A DNA stretch of 64,000 nucleotides. Source: Marinobacterium lutimaris. GTDB taxonomy: Bacteria > Pseudomonadota > Gammaproteobacteria > Pseudomonadales > Balneatricaceae. The stretch spans positions 372,001 to 436,000 of the forward strand of contig NZ_FNVQ01000005.1 of the NCBI RefSeq assembly GCF_900108065.1. The letters run 5' to 3'. Made by a program: the position numbers and the translations under genes. The first letter of the stretch is position 1; each line of letters begins with the position of its first letter. The notes under the pieces are model-generated. The model saw only the letters and a list, made by a program, of their open reading frames with translations. It ran no database searches and was not told the origin of the DNA. Positions 11,810-20,756 of this stretch are shown in pieces.

Positions 11810-12772
11810 ATGCAACGACGGCGGGCACTGCGCGACGACAACGACTGGCGCCATCTCAGCAAGGAGCGCTTCGGCCTCCTGCTGTTTCTGGCGGCGGCGT
11901 TTCATGGCGTCCTGCTGTTGATGCTCAGCTTCGACTTCCCGGACCCTCCGCCTCCACCGCAGACCCTGGATATCACCCTGGCGCAGTACGAGCAGGCGGA
12001 GGCGCCGGAAGACGCCGACTTTATCGCCCAGTCCAACCAGCAGGGCAGCGGCAGTAGCGAAGAGAAAGAGGTACCCTCATCGCCCGATGAGGCCAACTTC
12101 ACCAGCGAAACACCCCGGCCACAATCGGCCCAGGCCGCTCCCACGCCGCCCTCGCCCGATCCCGAGCCGGTAAAGCCGACGCCACCCACGCCCGAGCCAC
12201 CGGCACAACAGCCGCAGCCACAGGCGCAAAGTGGCGAACGCCAGGTGGTCACCACCGAGGCCAAGGCCCAGCCCAAGGCGGCAGAAAGCCAGGAGCAGAC
12301 GGCCGCTTCAAAGCCCCAACCCACTCGGGGTACCTCCACCTCACTGCTGGCACGCAGCCTGGAGATTGCCAGCCTGCAGGCGCAGATCGAGAACGAGCGC
12401 CAGGCCTACGCCAAGCGACCGCGGGTACTACGGCTGACTGCGGCTTCAACCCTGTCCCACGACGATGCCCAATACCTGGATAACTGGCGCCGCAAGATCG
12501 AGAGCGTGGGCAACCTGAACTACCCGGAAAAAGCCCGTCGCGACAAGATCTACGGCGTGCTCAGGGTACTGGTGGAGATCCAGCCGGATGGCAGCGTAGA
12601 CCGCATCCAGATCCTCGAATCCTCAGGTCACGCCATCCTCGACGATGCCGCCGTGCGCATCGTGCAGCTCGCCGCCCCCTTCCAGCCCTTCCCGGTGGAG
12701 ATGCGCAAACGTGCCGACAAGCTCGCGGTGATCCGCACCTGGAAATTTGAGAAACAGGCCCGGGTGTACTAA
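11810..12772 (+). CDS. TonB-like energy transducer (TonB3 type)
   Basis: This 320-residue protein has one membrane anchor near residues 23-43. A long proline-, glutamine- and glutamate-rich periplasmic linker follows (about 44-165), then a helical stretch and a C-terminal TonB domain. The TonB domain shows NLNYPEKARRDKIYGVLRV and a DGSVDRIQILESSGH segment typical of TonB/TolA folds. It sits where P. aeruginosa has tonB3 (PA0406), between gshB and yqgE. No exbB/exbD gene is nearby, and no siderophore genes. In Pseudomonas TonB3 has been linked to twitching motility and pilus assembly, and pilT/pilU lie 4 kb downstream here; that role is inferred by synteny only. Confidence 0.85.
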   Translation: MQRRRALRDDNDWRHLSKERFGLLLFLAAAFHGVLLLMLSFDFPDPPPPPQTLDITLAQYEQAEAPEDADFIAQSNQQGSGSSEEKEVPSSPDEANFTSETPRPQSAQAAPTPPSPDPEPVKPTPPTPEPPAQQPQPQAQSGERQVVTTEAKAQPKAAESQEQTAASKPQPTRGTSTSLLARSLEIASLQAQIENERQAYAKRPRVLRLTAASTLSHDDAQYLDNWRRKIESVGNLNYPEKARRDKIYGVLRVLVEIQPDGSVDRIQILESSGHAILDDAAVRIVQLAAPFQPFPVEMRKRADKLAVIRTWKFEKQARVY

Positions 12773-12822
12773 TTTTTTGTTAGGTTCGTGGTATTCACTC
12801 ACTCTACCCGGTAGCCCAGTCT

Positions 12823-13389
12823 ATGGCCCTTCCCACCCGCCTGCGCAACCAGTTTCTACTGTCCATGCCACACCTGGACGACCCTAATTTCGCCCAGACG
12901 CTGACCTACATCTGCGAACATGGCGACTACGGCGCGCTGGGACTGGTGATCAACCGCTGCAGTGGCTTGCAGTTGCCTGACCTGCTCAACCATCTGGATC
13001 TGCCCTCTGGCCCCGCCTCACTGGCGCAGCACCCGGTTTACGATGGCGGGCCGGTGCACCAGGATCGCGGCTTCGTCCTCCATCCGCAAAACGCAGGTAC
13101 CTGGCTTAATACCCAGGAGATCACCGACGAAATCGGCGTCACCAGCTCACTCGATATCCTCGAGGCGATCGCCGCCGGCCAAGGCCCGGACGAATTTATC
13201 GTCACTCTGGGTTACGCTGGCTGGGGTCCAGGTCAACTGGAAGAGGAATTGAGCAACAACCTCTGGTTAAGCTGCCCCTTCAATTTCGATATAATATTCC
13301 GGATGCCAGCCGAGGAGCGGCTGAACGCTGCGGCATCCATGCTCGGAATCAATCTGAATCTACTGACGGCTCACGCCGGTCATGCCTGA
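12823..13389 (+). CDS. yqgE: YqgE/AlgH family protein (UPF0301)
   Basis: This 188-residue protein belongs to the UPF0301 family, annotated algH in Pseudomonas. The family start (LRNQFLLSMPHLDDPNFAQT), the GALGLVINR segment and the GYAGWGPGQLEEE motif are all present. Biochemical function is not established; the gene almost always precedes ruvX (yqgF), as here with a 16-bp gap. Length is normal for the family (about 187). Confidence 0.93.
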   Translation: MALPTRLRNQFLLSMPHLDDPNFAQTLTYICEHGDYGALGLVINRCSGLQLPDLLNHLDLPSGPASLAQHPVYDGGPVHQDRGFVLHPQNAGTWLNTQEITDEIGVTSSLDILEAIAAGQGPDEFIVTLGYAGWGPGQLEEELSNNLWLSCPFNFDIIFRMPAEERLNAAASMLGINLNLLTAHAGHA

Positions 13390-13405
13390 ACACATATAAG
13401 CATTC

Positions 13406-13882
13406 ATGAGCACAGACAATCAGCAGGTGATGGGCTTCGACTTTGGCACCGGCCGCATCGGCGTGGCCATAGGTCAGTCGATCACCGCGACCGCCTCACC
13501 ACTGGATCCCCTGGCCGCCCGCGACGGTAAACCCGACTGGCAGGCACTGGATAACCTGATCGCAGACTGGCAACCCGCCACCCTGGTGGTCGGCCTGCCG
13601 CTGAATATGGACGGCAGCATCAGCGATATGGCGCGCCGCGCGCGCAAGTTTGCCAACCGCATCCAGGACCGCTACCAGCTCCCCTGTTTCCTGATCGACG
13701 AACGCCTCACTACTGCCGAAGCCAAGCGTATTCATCTGGACGCCGGCGGCGGCACCAATTTCAAACAGGAGTCGGTGGACGGCATCGCCGCCCGCCTGCT
13801 GCTGGAAGACTGGTTCGCCAGTGATACCCGCATACCGAGTCATACCCGACTGGAGGACCTCTATGCTATCGGGAACCCTTAG
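13406..13882 (+). CDS. ruvX: Putative pre-16S rRNA nuclease YqgF
   Basis: This 158-residue RNase H-fold protein acts in the final 5' maturation of 16S rRNA in E. coli. The first catalytic aspartate lies in [15 protein letters not shown], the glutamate in [11 protein letters not shown], and the last aspartate in [13 protein letters not shown], so all three acidic positions are present. The gene overlaps the start of pyrR by 20 bp, which suggests translational coupling within the yqgE-ruvX-pyrR-pyrB-pyrX operon. Confidence 0.94.
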   Translation: MSTDNQQVMGFDFGTGRIGVAIGQSITATASPLDPLAARDGKPDWQALDNLIADWQPATLVVGLPLNMDGSISDMARRARKFANRIQDRYQLPCFLIDERLTTAEAKRIHLDAGGGTNFKQESVDGIAARLLLEDWFASDTRIPSHTRLEDLYAIGNP

Positions 13883-14372
13883 CGTCGAAGCGCTGCTGGA
13901 GAAGATCAGCGCCGAAACGCGTGCTCAGATTATTCAACGCGATATCGAAAACCCGCTGATGATCGGCATCCGCACCGGCGGCGCCTGGATCGCCGAGCGG
14001 CTGCACCAGGATCTCGATCTGGAAACGCCCCTAGGCGTGCTGGATATCTCCTTCTACCGCGATGACTTTACCCAGGTGGGTCTGAACCCCAAGGTGCAGC
14101 CGTCACAGCTGCCCTGCCCGGTTGAGGGCCGCCATATCCTGCTGGTGGATGATGTGGTGATGACCGGCCGCACCATCCGCGCCGCCCTGAACGAGCTGTT
14201 CGACTACGGCCGCCCGGCATCGGTGATGCTGATCACGCTGCTGGACCTGCAGCGCCGCGAACTGCCGATCCAGGCCGATGTGGTCGGCGGCACCCTGGCG
14301 CTGGGGCCGGATCAGTCGATCAAGCTGAGCGGCCCCGACCCTCTTACCCTGACCATTCGCCAGCGCGACTGA
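13863..14372 (+). CDS. pyrR: PyrR bifunctional regulator/uracil phosphoribosyltransferase
   Basis: This 169-residue phosphoribosyltransferase-fold protein has the PRPP loop [12 protein letters not shown] (about residue 95) and an RELPI segment typical of PyrR. GGAGGA lies five bases before the ATG at 13863, so the upstream in-frame codons are not used. In Gram-positives PyrR attenuates pyr mRNA. In Pseudomonas it sits upstream of pyrB and its regulatory role is less clear. No leader/attenuator is visible before pyrB here (20-bp gap), so mRNA-binding control at that spot is unlikely. Confidence 0.93.
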   Translation: MLSGTLSVEALLEKISAETRAQIIQRDIENPLMIGIRTGGAWIAERLHQDLDLETPLGVLDISFYRDDFTQVGLNPKVQPSQLPCPVEGRHILLVDDVVMTGRTIRAALNELFDYGRPASVMLITLLDLQRRELPIQADVVGGTLALGPDQSIKLSGPDPLTLTIRQRD

Positions 14373-14392
14373 CTTAAAGCCGGGAACAGACC

Positions 14393-15409
14393 ATGTCCGA
14401 TCCGATAAACCGATGCCCCATCCAGTTGACCGAAAACGGCCAGCTGCGCCACTTTCTGACCACCGAAGGGCTGCCCAGGGAGCTGCTGACCGAGATTCTC
14501 GACACCGCCGACTCCTTCGTTGACATGAGCGCCCAGCAGGTCAAGAAGGTACCGCTATTGCGCGGTAAAACCGTGGTGAACCTGTTTTTCGAGGCCAGCA
14601 CCCGTACCCTTTCCACCTTCGAGCTGGCCGCCAAGCGTCTCTCTGCCGACGTGCTCAACCTGAACATCAGCACCTCCTCCACCAAGAAGGGCGAGACCCT
14701 GAAGGATACGCTGATGACCATGCGCGCCATGCACTCGGACATGTTCGTGGTGCGCCATTCCGACTCTGGCGCTGCGCACTTTATCGCTGAGCAGGTCACA
14801 CCGGACGTGGCGGTGATCAACGCCGGCGACGGCCGTCATGCGCATCCGACCCAGGCGATGCTGGACATGCTCACCATCCGCCGCCATAAGGGCCAGTTCG
14901 AAGGGCTCAAGGTGGCTATCGTCGGTGATATTCTGCACTCCCGCGTGGCGCGCTCTCAGATCCACGCGCTGCGCATCCTCGGCGCCGAAGAGATCCGCGT
15001 GATCGCGCCGCAGACACTGCTGCCGCGCCATATCGAATCTCTTGGCGCCAAGGTCTACACCGATATGAATTCGGGCCTTCGCGACGTGGATGTGGTGATG
15101 ATGCTGCGCCTGCAGAAAGAGCGTATGGACAGCGCCCTGCTGCCGAGCGAGTCCGAGTTCTACAAGCTCTACGGTCTTACCCGCGACAAGCTGGCCTTCG
15201 CCAAGCCGGATGCCATCGTCATGCACCCGGGCCCGATCAACCGTGGTGTAGAGATCGAATCCGCCGTGGCGGACGGTGAGCGCTCGGTGATTCTGGACCA
15301 GGTCACCAACGGTATCGCCGTGCGTATGGCGGTGATGTCCATGGCCATGAGCGGCCAGCTCGCCGAGAAAAACCGTGCCCAGCCGGATATCGACAACCTC
15401 AACCTTTAA
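14393..15409 (+). CDS. pyrB: Aspartate carbamoyltransferase catalytic subunit
   Basis: This 338-residue enzyme condenses carbamoyl phosphate with aspartate, the committed step of pyrimidine synthesis. [10 protein letters not shown] (about residue 148) and [13 protein letters not shown] (about residue 278) are conserved. The carbamoyl-phosphate motif, usually STRTR or STRTK, reads STRTL here (codon CTT), an unusual loss of a basic residue. The Pseudomonas-type enzyme is a dodecamer with the inactive dihydroorotase PyrX, encoded 14 bp downstream. No pyrI regulatory gene is present. Confidence 0.95.
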   Translation: MSDPINRCPIQLTENGQLRHFLTTEGLPRELLTEILDTADSFVDMSAQQVKKVPLLRGKTVVNLFFEASTRTLSTFELAAKRLSADVLNLNISTSSTKKGETLKDTLMTMRAMHSDMFVVRHSDSGAAHFIAEQVTPDVAVINAGDGRHAHPTQAMLDMLTIRRHKGQFEGLKVAIVGDILHSRVARSQIHALRILGAEEIRVIAPQTLLPRHIESLGAKVYTDMNSGLRDVDVVMMLRLQKERMDSALLPSESEFYKLYGLTRDKLAFAKPDAIVMHPGPINRGVEIESAVADGERSVILDQVTNGIAVRMAVMSMAMSGQLAEKNRAQPDIDNLNL

Positions 15410-15423
15410 GGACCGAACAGCGC

Positions 15424-16698
15424 ATGAACATTCTTATTCGGGGTGGCCGGCTGATCGATCCGGCACAGCAACTGGATCAGGTGGGTGACCTCTATATCCG
15501 CGGCGAAGAGATTCTTGCCATCGAAGAAGCGCCGGAAGGCTTTGAAGCCGACGAAGTGATCGAGGCGGCTGGCCTGGTGGTCTGCCCCGGCTTTATCGAC
15601 CTCTGCGCCCATGTGCGCGAGCCCGGTTACACCCAGAAGGGCAGTATTGCCAGTGAAACAGCCGCGGCGGCGGCCGGTGGTATTACCACCCTGGTAACAC
15701 CGCCCACCACCAAACCGGTGGTCGATACCCCTGCCGTGGCCGAGTTGATTCAGGATCGCGCCGCCGAACAGGGCCTTGCCCGTGTACTGCCGATGGGCGC
15801 ACTGACTCAGGGACTGTCCGGTGAGCAGCTGGCACCAATGCACGCCCTGGCCAGCTCGGGCTGTATCGCCTTTACCAACACCCGCAAACCGGTGGCCAGC
15901 ACGCTGGTGCTGCTGCGCGCGCTGGAATACGCCGCGACCCACGACCTGCTGGTGATCTTCCAGGCTCAGGACCCGTCGCTGAGCGCCAGCGGCTGTATGC
16001 ATGAAGGCGCTACCAGCACTCGCCTGGGCCTGAACGGCATCTCCGAAGCGGCAGAGACCATCGAAGTCTCCCGTTGCCTGATGCTGGTGGAGCAGACCGG
16101 CGTGCGCGCGCACTTCGGCCAGCTCTCCTGCGAGCGCTCGGTACGACTGATCGAAGCCGCCCGCGAACGTGGCCTGAAAGTCAGTGCCGACGTCTCGATC
16201 CAGAACCTGCTGCTGATCGACGAATCGGTCAGCGGCTTTGATGCCGACTACCACTTGATGCCGCCGTTGCGCGGCCAGCTGGATCGCGCCGGTCTGCGCC
16301 AGGGCCTGGTCACCGATACGCTGCAGGCGATCTGCTCCGACCATCAGCCCCACGAAGCGATCGCCAAGCAGGCGCCCTTCGCCGCTACCGAGCCGGGCAT
16401 GAGCAACCTGGAAACCCTGCTGCCGCTGTCGCTGCAGCTGGTTGAGGAGCAACTGCTGGAACTGTCCCAGCTGGTGGAGAAGCTGACCCTGGGGCCGGCC
16501 AGAATACTCGGTCTGGATGACGGTACGCTGGAGGTAGGTACCCAAGCAGATATCTGCATCTTCGATCCCAATGAAGAGTGGGTGCTGAACCCCAACGAGA
16601 TGCGTTCGGGCGGCAAAAACACCCCCTTCGCCGGCAAGATGCTGAAGGGACGGGTGCAGATCACCCTGCTCGGTGGCGAGATCATCTACCGCCGTTGA
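15424..16698 (+). CDS. pyrX: Inactive dihydroorotase-like subunit of aspartate carbamoyltransferase
   Basis: This 424-residue amidohydrolase-fold protein is a dihydroorotase homologue that has lost its metal ligands. The HxH zinc motif reads CAH (DLCAHVREPG), the Asn/His-containing middle motifs read FQAQD and SADVS, while CSDHQPHE near residue 300 is kept. The same pattern is known in the Pseudomonas pyrC' product, needed for aspartate carbamoyltransferase assembly rather than catalysis. Its place directly behind pyrB supports that role. A true dihydroorotase must lie elsewhere in the genome. Confidence 0.92.
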   Translation: MNILIRGGRLIDPAQQLDQVGDLYIRGEEILAIEEAPEGFEADEVIEAAGLVVCPGFIDLCAHVREPGYTQKGSIASETAAAAAGGITTLVTPPTTKPVVDTPAVAELIQDRAAEQGLARVLPMGALTQGLSGEQLAPMHALASSGCIAFTNTRKPVASTLVLLRALEYAATHDLLVIFQAQDPSLSASGCMHEGATSTRLGLNGISEAAETIEVSRCLMLVEQTGVRAHFGQLSCERSVRLIEAARERGLKVSADVSIQNLLLIDESVSGFDADYHLMPPLRGQLDRAGLRQGLVTDTLQAICSDHQPHEAIAKQAPFAATEPGMSNLETLLPLSLQLVEEQLLELSQLVEKLTLGPARILGLDDGTLEVGTQADICIFDPNEEWVLNPNEMRSGGKNTPFAGKMLKGRVQITLLGGEIIYRR

Positions 16699-16723
16699 AC
16701 GCAGGATCACCCGCGAAACAAAG

Positions 16724-16754
16724 AAAAAGGCCGCTGAATTTCAGCGGCCTTTTC
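16724..16754. terminator. Bidirectional terminator between pyrX and pilU
   Basis: AAAAGGCCGCTGA pairs with TCAGCGGCCTTTT around a short ATT loop, with A and T tracts on both sides. It serves both the plus-strand pyr operon and the minus-strand pilT-pilU pair. Confidence 0.88.
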
Positions 16755-16779
16755 GTTTTCTGAGCGGCAGTTCGGGAGC

Positions 16780-17943
16780 TTACATCCCTTTCACATCCAC
16801 ATCGCCCTGATAGTTCATGCTGTCGTCCTCGTCCTGGAGCGTAAACGACGGCATATCGTCGGTTTCCAGGTCCGGGTTGGTATCGGAGTTCAGCTTGATC
16901 ATCAGGCGCAGATCGTTGGCGGAGTCTGCGTGGCTGAGGGCGGTCTCATAGGTGATGATGCCATCCTTGTAGAGGATATAGAGCGCCTGGTCGAAGGTCT
17001 GCATCCCCAGGTTGGTGGACTTTTTCACCACGTCCTTGATCTCGTGAACCTCCGCCTTGCGGATCAGGTCCTGGATCAGCGGGGTGTTGATCAGCACTTC
17101 GATCGCCGCACGGCGGCCCTTTCCGTCCACGGTGGGCAGCAGCTGCTGGGCAATGATCGCCTTCAGGTTCAACGACAGATCCATCCAGATCTGATCGTGA
17201 TGCTCAGGTCCGAAGAAGGAGATGATGCGGTCCAGCGCCTGGTTGGCGTTGTTGGCGTGCAGCGTTGCCAGACAGAGGTGACCGGTCTCGGCGAACTGCA
17301 GCGCATATTTCATGGTATCCGCGGAACGGATCTCACCCATCAGGATGACGTCAGGCGCCTGGCGCAGGGTGTTTTTCAGCGCAATCTCGAAGGATTCGGT
17401 ATCGATCCCCACTTCACGCTGGGTGATGATGCTCTTCTTGTGCTTGTGGATATACTCGATCGGATCCTCGATGGTGATGATGTGACCCGCGTGATGCATG
17501 TTGCGGTAATCGATCATCGACGCCAAAGAGGTGGACTTACCGGTGGAGGTACCACCCACAAACAGGATCAGACCACGTTTGGTCATCGCCAGATCCTTCA
17601 ACACCGGCGGCAGGTTCAGCTCTTCCAGTGAGGGGATGTAGTCGTTGATCGCACGCAGCACCATCGCCGGCGAGTTGCGCTGCATATAGGCGCTGACACG
17701 ATAGCGGCCAATGCCCGGCGCGCTGATCGCAAAGTTACACTCGCTGGTGCCTTCGAATTCGGCCAGCTGCTTGTCATTCATGGTGCTGTAAACCAGCGCC
17801 CGGGCCTGCGCAGGTTTCAGAGTTTCGCGGGTCAGTGGCTTGATGGTGCCATCAACCTTGATCGACGGAGCGGCGCCGGCGGTGACGAACAGATCCGATG
17901 CCCCACGTTCCGACATCACTTTCAGCAGTTGCGTAAAATCCAC
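16780..17943 (-). CDS. pilU: Type IV pilus retraction accessory ATPase PilU
   Basis: This 387-residue secretion-type ATPase is a PilT paralogue that helps pilus retraction at the inner-membrane base. Walker A reads GGTSTGKST (about residue 130), a variant of the usual GPTGSGKS that still fits the GxxxxGKS pattern. The Walker B region reads DVILMGEIRSADTM and the His box ETGHLCLATLHANN. The acidic C-terminal tail (about 30 residues past the ATPase core) is a PilU trait. It lies 21 bp after pilT and is probably co-transcribed with it. Confidence 0.94.
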   Translation of the reverse strand: MDFTQLLKVMSERGASDLFVTAGAAPSIKVDGTIKPLTRETLKPAQARALVYSTMNDKQLAEFEGTSECNFAISAPGIGRYRVSAYMQRNSPAMVLRAINDYIPSLEELNLPPVLKDLAMTKRGLILFVGGTSTGKSTSLASMIDYRNMHHAGHIITIEDPIEYIHKHKKSIITQREVGIDTESFEIALKNTLRQAPDVILMGEIRSADTMKYALQFAETGHLCLATLHANNANQALDRIISFFGPEHHDQIWMDLSLNLKAIIAQQLLPTVDGKGRRAAIEVLINTPLIQDLIRKAEVHEIKDVVKKSTNLGMQTFDQALYILYKDGIITYETALSHADSANDLRLMIKLNSDTNPDLETDDMPSFTLQDEDDSMNYQGDVDVKGM

Positions 17944-17964
17944 TCTTTATTCTCCTTCAGCGCA

Positions 17965-18999
17965 TCAGAACGAGCTGGGGTTCTTCGCCTTCTCTCGCGC
18001 GGTATCGCGCGAGATCAGGCCTTTCTGGCACAGCTCGAGCAGCGACTGATCCAGGGTTTTCATGCCGTAGGCGGCGCCGGTCTGTATTGCTGAGTACATC
18101 TGGGCAACCTTGTCCTCGCGGATCAGGTTACGGATCGCAGGGGTACCGATCATAATCTCATGGGCAGCCACACGCCCCCCCTTGGGCTTTTTCAGCAGCG
18201 TCTGGGAGATAACGCCCTGCAGTGATTCCGACAGCATGGAGCGAACCATGTCTTTCTCTTCCGCCGGGAACACGTCAATTATACGGTCAATTGTTTTCGC
18301 CGCCGAGGTGGTGTGCAGGGTACCGAACACCAGGTGACCGGTTTCCGCCGCGGTCAGTGCCAGACGGATGGTTTCCAGGTCACGCATCTCACCCACCAGG
18401 ATGACATCCGGGTCTTCACGCAGCGCCGAGCGCAGGGCGTTGGAGAAACTGTGGGTATCGCGGTGCACTTCACGCTGGTTGATCAGGCACTTTTTGCTCT
18501 CGTGAACAAATTCGATCGGGTCTTCGATGGTCAGGATGTGGTCGGTGCGGGTGTCGTTGACATAATCCATCATCGCTGCCAGTGTCGTACTCTTACCGGA
18601 GCCGGTCGGGCCGGTCACCAGCACCAGGCCTCGGGGCTGATCCGACAGGTCGCGGAACACCTTACCCATGCCGAGATCATCCAGCGTCAGCACCTTGTTC
18701 GGAACGGTACGAAATACCGCCGCCGCACCACGGTGCTGGTTGAATGCGTTGACACGGAAACGTGACAGCTTGGGTACTTCAAACGAGAAATCGGTCTCGA
18801 AGTTTTCCTCGTATTCCTTGCGCTGCTTGTCGTTCATAATATCGTAGACAAGCGTGTGGACCTGCTTGTGGTCCATAGCCGGCAATTTGATGCGGCGCAC
18901 GTCACCATCGACACGAATCAGCGGCGGCATGCCGGCGGTCAGGTGAAGGTCGGAGGCGCCCTGCTGTACGGCAAAGGCGAGAAGTTCGGTAATATCCAT
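17965..18999 (-). CDS. pilT: Type IV pilus retraction ATPase PilT
   Basis: This 344-residue hexameric ATPase powers pilus retraction and twitching. Walker A (GPTGSGKSTTLAAM, about residue 130), the Asp box segment, Walker B (DVILVGEMRDLETI) and the His box (TGHLVFGTLHTTSAAKT) are canonical. The AIRNLIRE motif essential for retraction is present near residue 270. Length equals P. aeruginosa PilT (344). It is divergent from yggS, as in Pseudomonas. Confidence 0.97.
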   Translation of the reverse strand: MDITELLAFAVQQGASDLHLTAGMPPLIRVDGDVRRIKLPAMDHKQVHTLVYDIMNDKQRKEYEENFETDFSFEVPKLSRFRVNAFNQHRGAAAVFRTVPNKVLTLDDLGMGKVFRDLSDQPRGLVLVTGPTGSGKSTTLAAMMDYVNDTRTDHILTIEDPIEFVHESKKCLINQREVHRDTHSFSNALRSALREDPDVILVGEMRDLETIRLALTAAETGHLVFGTLHTTSAAKTIDRIIDVFPAEEKDMVRSMLSESLQGVISQTLLKKPKGGRVAAHEIMIGTPAIRNLIREDKVAQMYSAIQTGAAYGMKTLDQSLLELCQKGLISRDTAREKAKNPSSF

Positions 19000-19032
19000 A
19001 ATGCGGCCCGGGGCTTGTATCTTGAGAGTCCT

Positions 19033-19061
19033 GTTCTAGCAGAATAGCCCACACATGCCAA
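19033..19061 (-). promoter_or_regulatory. Candidate sigma-70 promoter for pilT-pilU
   Basis: On the minus strand TTGGCA (19056-19061) and TAGAAC (19033-19038) are separated by 17 bp, about 35 bp before the pilT start. The -35 is good and the -10 is moderate. Confidence 0.42.
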
Positions 19062-19080
19062 TCAGATTGGTCAAAGGTAG

Positions 19081-19791
19081 ATGAATAGTCATATTTCCGA
19101 TCGTATCCAGAGCGTCAATCAACAGATAGAGGCCGCCTGCGAACAGGCTGGTCGCTCACGCGACAGCGTACAGTTACTGGCCGTCAGCAAGACCCGCTCC
19201 GCCGACGAAGTGCGCAGCGCGGTGGAGCAGGGTCTGACCCATTTCGGTGAAAACTATCTGCAGGAAGCGCTGGATAAAATCGAGGCGCTGTCTGACCTGG
19301 AGCTTGAATGGCATTTCATCGGCCCCATCCAATCCAATAAGACACGCCCCATCGCCGAGCATTTTGACTGGGTGCACAGTGTCGACCGGCTGAAGATCGG
19401 CCAGCGCCTGTCGGAGCAGCGCCCGGACGGGATGGCGCCGCTTAATATCTGCCTGCAGGTGAACATCTCCCGCGAGGAGAGCAAATCCGGCTGCGATCCC
19501 GATGAGGCGCCGGCTCTGGCCAAAACATTGAGCGAACTGCCCGGCGTGCGCCTGCGTGGCCTGATGGCGATTCCGGCGGCCACCGATGATCCGGCTGAAC
19601 AACATCGTGCCTTTGCCGATCTGCGCCAGCTGCTGGAGCAGATCCGCACTGAGCTGCCAGACCTGGACACCCTGTCCATGGGCATGTCCGGCGATCTGAT
19701 TCCGGCTATCGAAGAGGGCGCCACCATCGTCCGTATCGGCACGGCACTGTTCGGCCCAAGAGCCCCAAAGCCGGCCACCACAATCGACTGA
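19081..19791 (+). CDS. yggS: Pyridoxal phosphate homeostasis protein YggS/PLPBP
   Basis: This 236-residue protein has the single-domain alanine-racemase-like fold that binds pyridoxal 5'-phosphate and buffers vitamin B6 and amino-acid pools. The cofactor lysine lies in LLAVSKTRSADEV (about residue 37). HFGENYLQEA, WHFIGPIQSNKTR and the C-terminal SMGMSGDLIPAIEEGAT phosphate-binding motif are present. It precedes proC by 16 bp, a conserved pair. Confidence 0.95.
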   Translation: MNSHISDRIQSVNQQIEAACEQAGRSRDSVQLLAVSKTRSADEVRSAVEQGLTHFGENYLQEALDKIEALSDLELEWHFIGPIQSNKTRPIAEHFDWVHSVDRLKIGQRLSEQRPDGMAPLNICLQVNISREESKSGCDPDEAPALAKTLSELPGVRLRGLMAIPAATDDPAEQHRAFADLRQLLEQIRTELPDLDTLSMGMSGDLIPAIEEGATIVRIGTALFGPRAPKPATTID

Positions 19792-19807
19792 CAACCAGGA
19801 TTTTACT

Positions 19808-20635
19808 GTGACACAGACTGCAAAAATCGCATTTATCGGCGCCGGCAACATGGCCAGCGCTATCTTCGAAGGCCTGATTGCCAACGGCTACCCGGTCGAC
19901 CAGATCTGGGTGACCGATCGCAGCGAAGAGAAACTGGCACCCTACGCCGCCCGCGGCCTCAACGCCACCACCAATAACGATGAGGCGCTGGCCGCCTGCG
20001 ATATCGCTGTGCTGGCGGTAAAACCCCAGGTGATGAAAAGCGTTGCCGAAGCACATCGCGATACGGTTCAGCAGCATAAACCTCTGCTGGTATCCGTGGC
20101 CGCCGGTATCGACGCCGAGTCCCTGTCCAAATGGTTTGGCGGTGATGTCGCCATCGTACGCTGCATGCCCAATACGCCGGCACTGGTGCAGACCGGCGCC
20201 AGCGGTCTTTACGCCAACGCCCTGGTCAGCGAGCAGCAGCGCCAGCAGACCGAAGCAATTCTTGCCGCCGTAGGTCTTACCCTCTGGGTCGATAACGAAG
20301 CACAGATTGACGCGGTTACAGCGGTATCGGGCTCAGGACCTGCGTACTATTTCCTGTTTATGGAAGCGATGACCAAGGCCGGCGAGGAACTGGGTCTGGA
20401 TGCGGAAACCGCACTGAAACTGACCCTGCAGACCGCCCTGGGCGCCGCTCGCATGGCCAGCCAAAGCGATCTGGCGCCAGCCGATCTGCGCCGCAACGTG
20501 ACCTCGCCGAAGGGTACCACCGAGCAGGCGATCCTGAGCTTCCAACAGCAGGGTATCGACGAGATGGTTCTGAAGGCGATGACCGCTTGCCGCGATCGCG
20601 CCGAGGCGCTCACCGAAGAGCTCTGCAAAGACTGA
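19808..20635 (+). CDS. proC: Pyrroline-5-carboxylate reductase
   Basis: This 275-residue enzyme performs the last step of proline synthesis, reducing pyrroline-5-carboxylate with NAD(P)H. The Rossmann motif FIGAGNMASAI starts at about residue 10. The conserved VSGSGPAYYFLFMEA lies at about 175, and the C-terminal NVTSPKGTTEQAI motif near 235. The start is a GTG preceded by AGGA. The length is standard (about 273). Confidence 0.96.
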   Translation: MTQTAKIAFIGAGNMASAIFEGLIANGYPVDQIWVTDRSEEKLAPYAARGLNATTNNDEALAACDIAVLAVKPQVMKSVAEAHRDTVQQHKPLLVSVAAGIDAESLSKWFGGDVAIVRCMPNTPALVQTGASGLYANALVSEQQRQQTEAILAAVGLTLWVDNEAQIDAVTAVSGSGPAYYFLFMEAMTKAGEELGLDAETALKLTLQTALGAARMASQSDLAPADLRRNVTSPKGTTEQAILSFQQQGIDEMVLKAMTACRDRAEALTEELCKD

Positions 20636-20685
20636 CCTTAGAGGGTGGCCCCACAGGGACCGCCCGTACAAGGAATAAGGCGCGG

Positions 20686-20714
20686 TTCAACCGCCTCTTT
20701 GAAACCTCTATACT
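20686..20714 (+). promoter_or_regulatory. Candidate promoter for yggT-yggU-metX-metW
   Basis: TTCAAC (20686-20691) and TATACT (20709-20714) are 17 bp apart in the 121-bp proC-yggT spacer. The -10 is strong, the -35 partial. Confidence 0.4.
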
Positions 20715-20756
20715 GACCGCCGTTCGCTTAATACAACCAGTGCAACAGGATACGAC

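Noticed and set aside
10675-11862. 395-codon minus-strand ORF over gshB
   Set aside because: Antisense to a conserved ATP-grasp gene and crossing two gene borders.
15406-16710. 434-codon minus-strand ORF over pyrX
   Set aside because: Covers almost exactly the mirror of pyrX; no domain.
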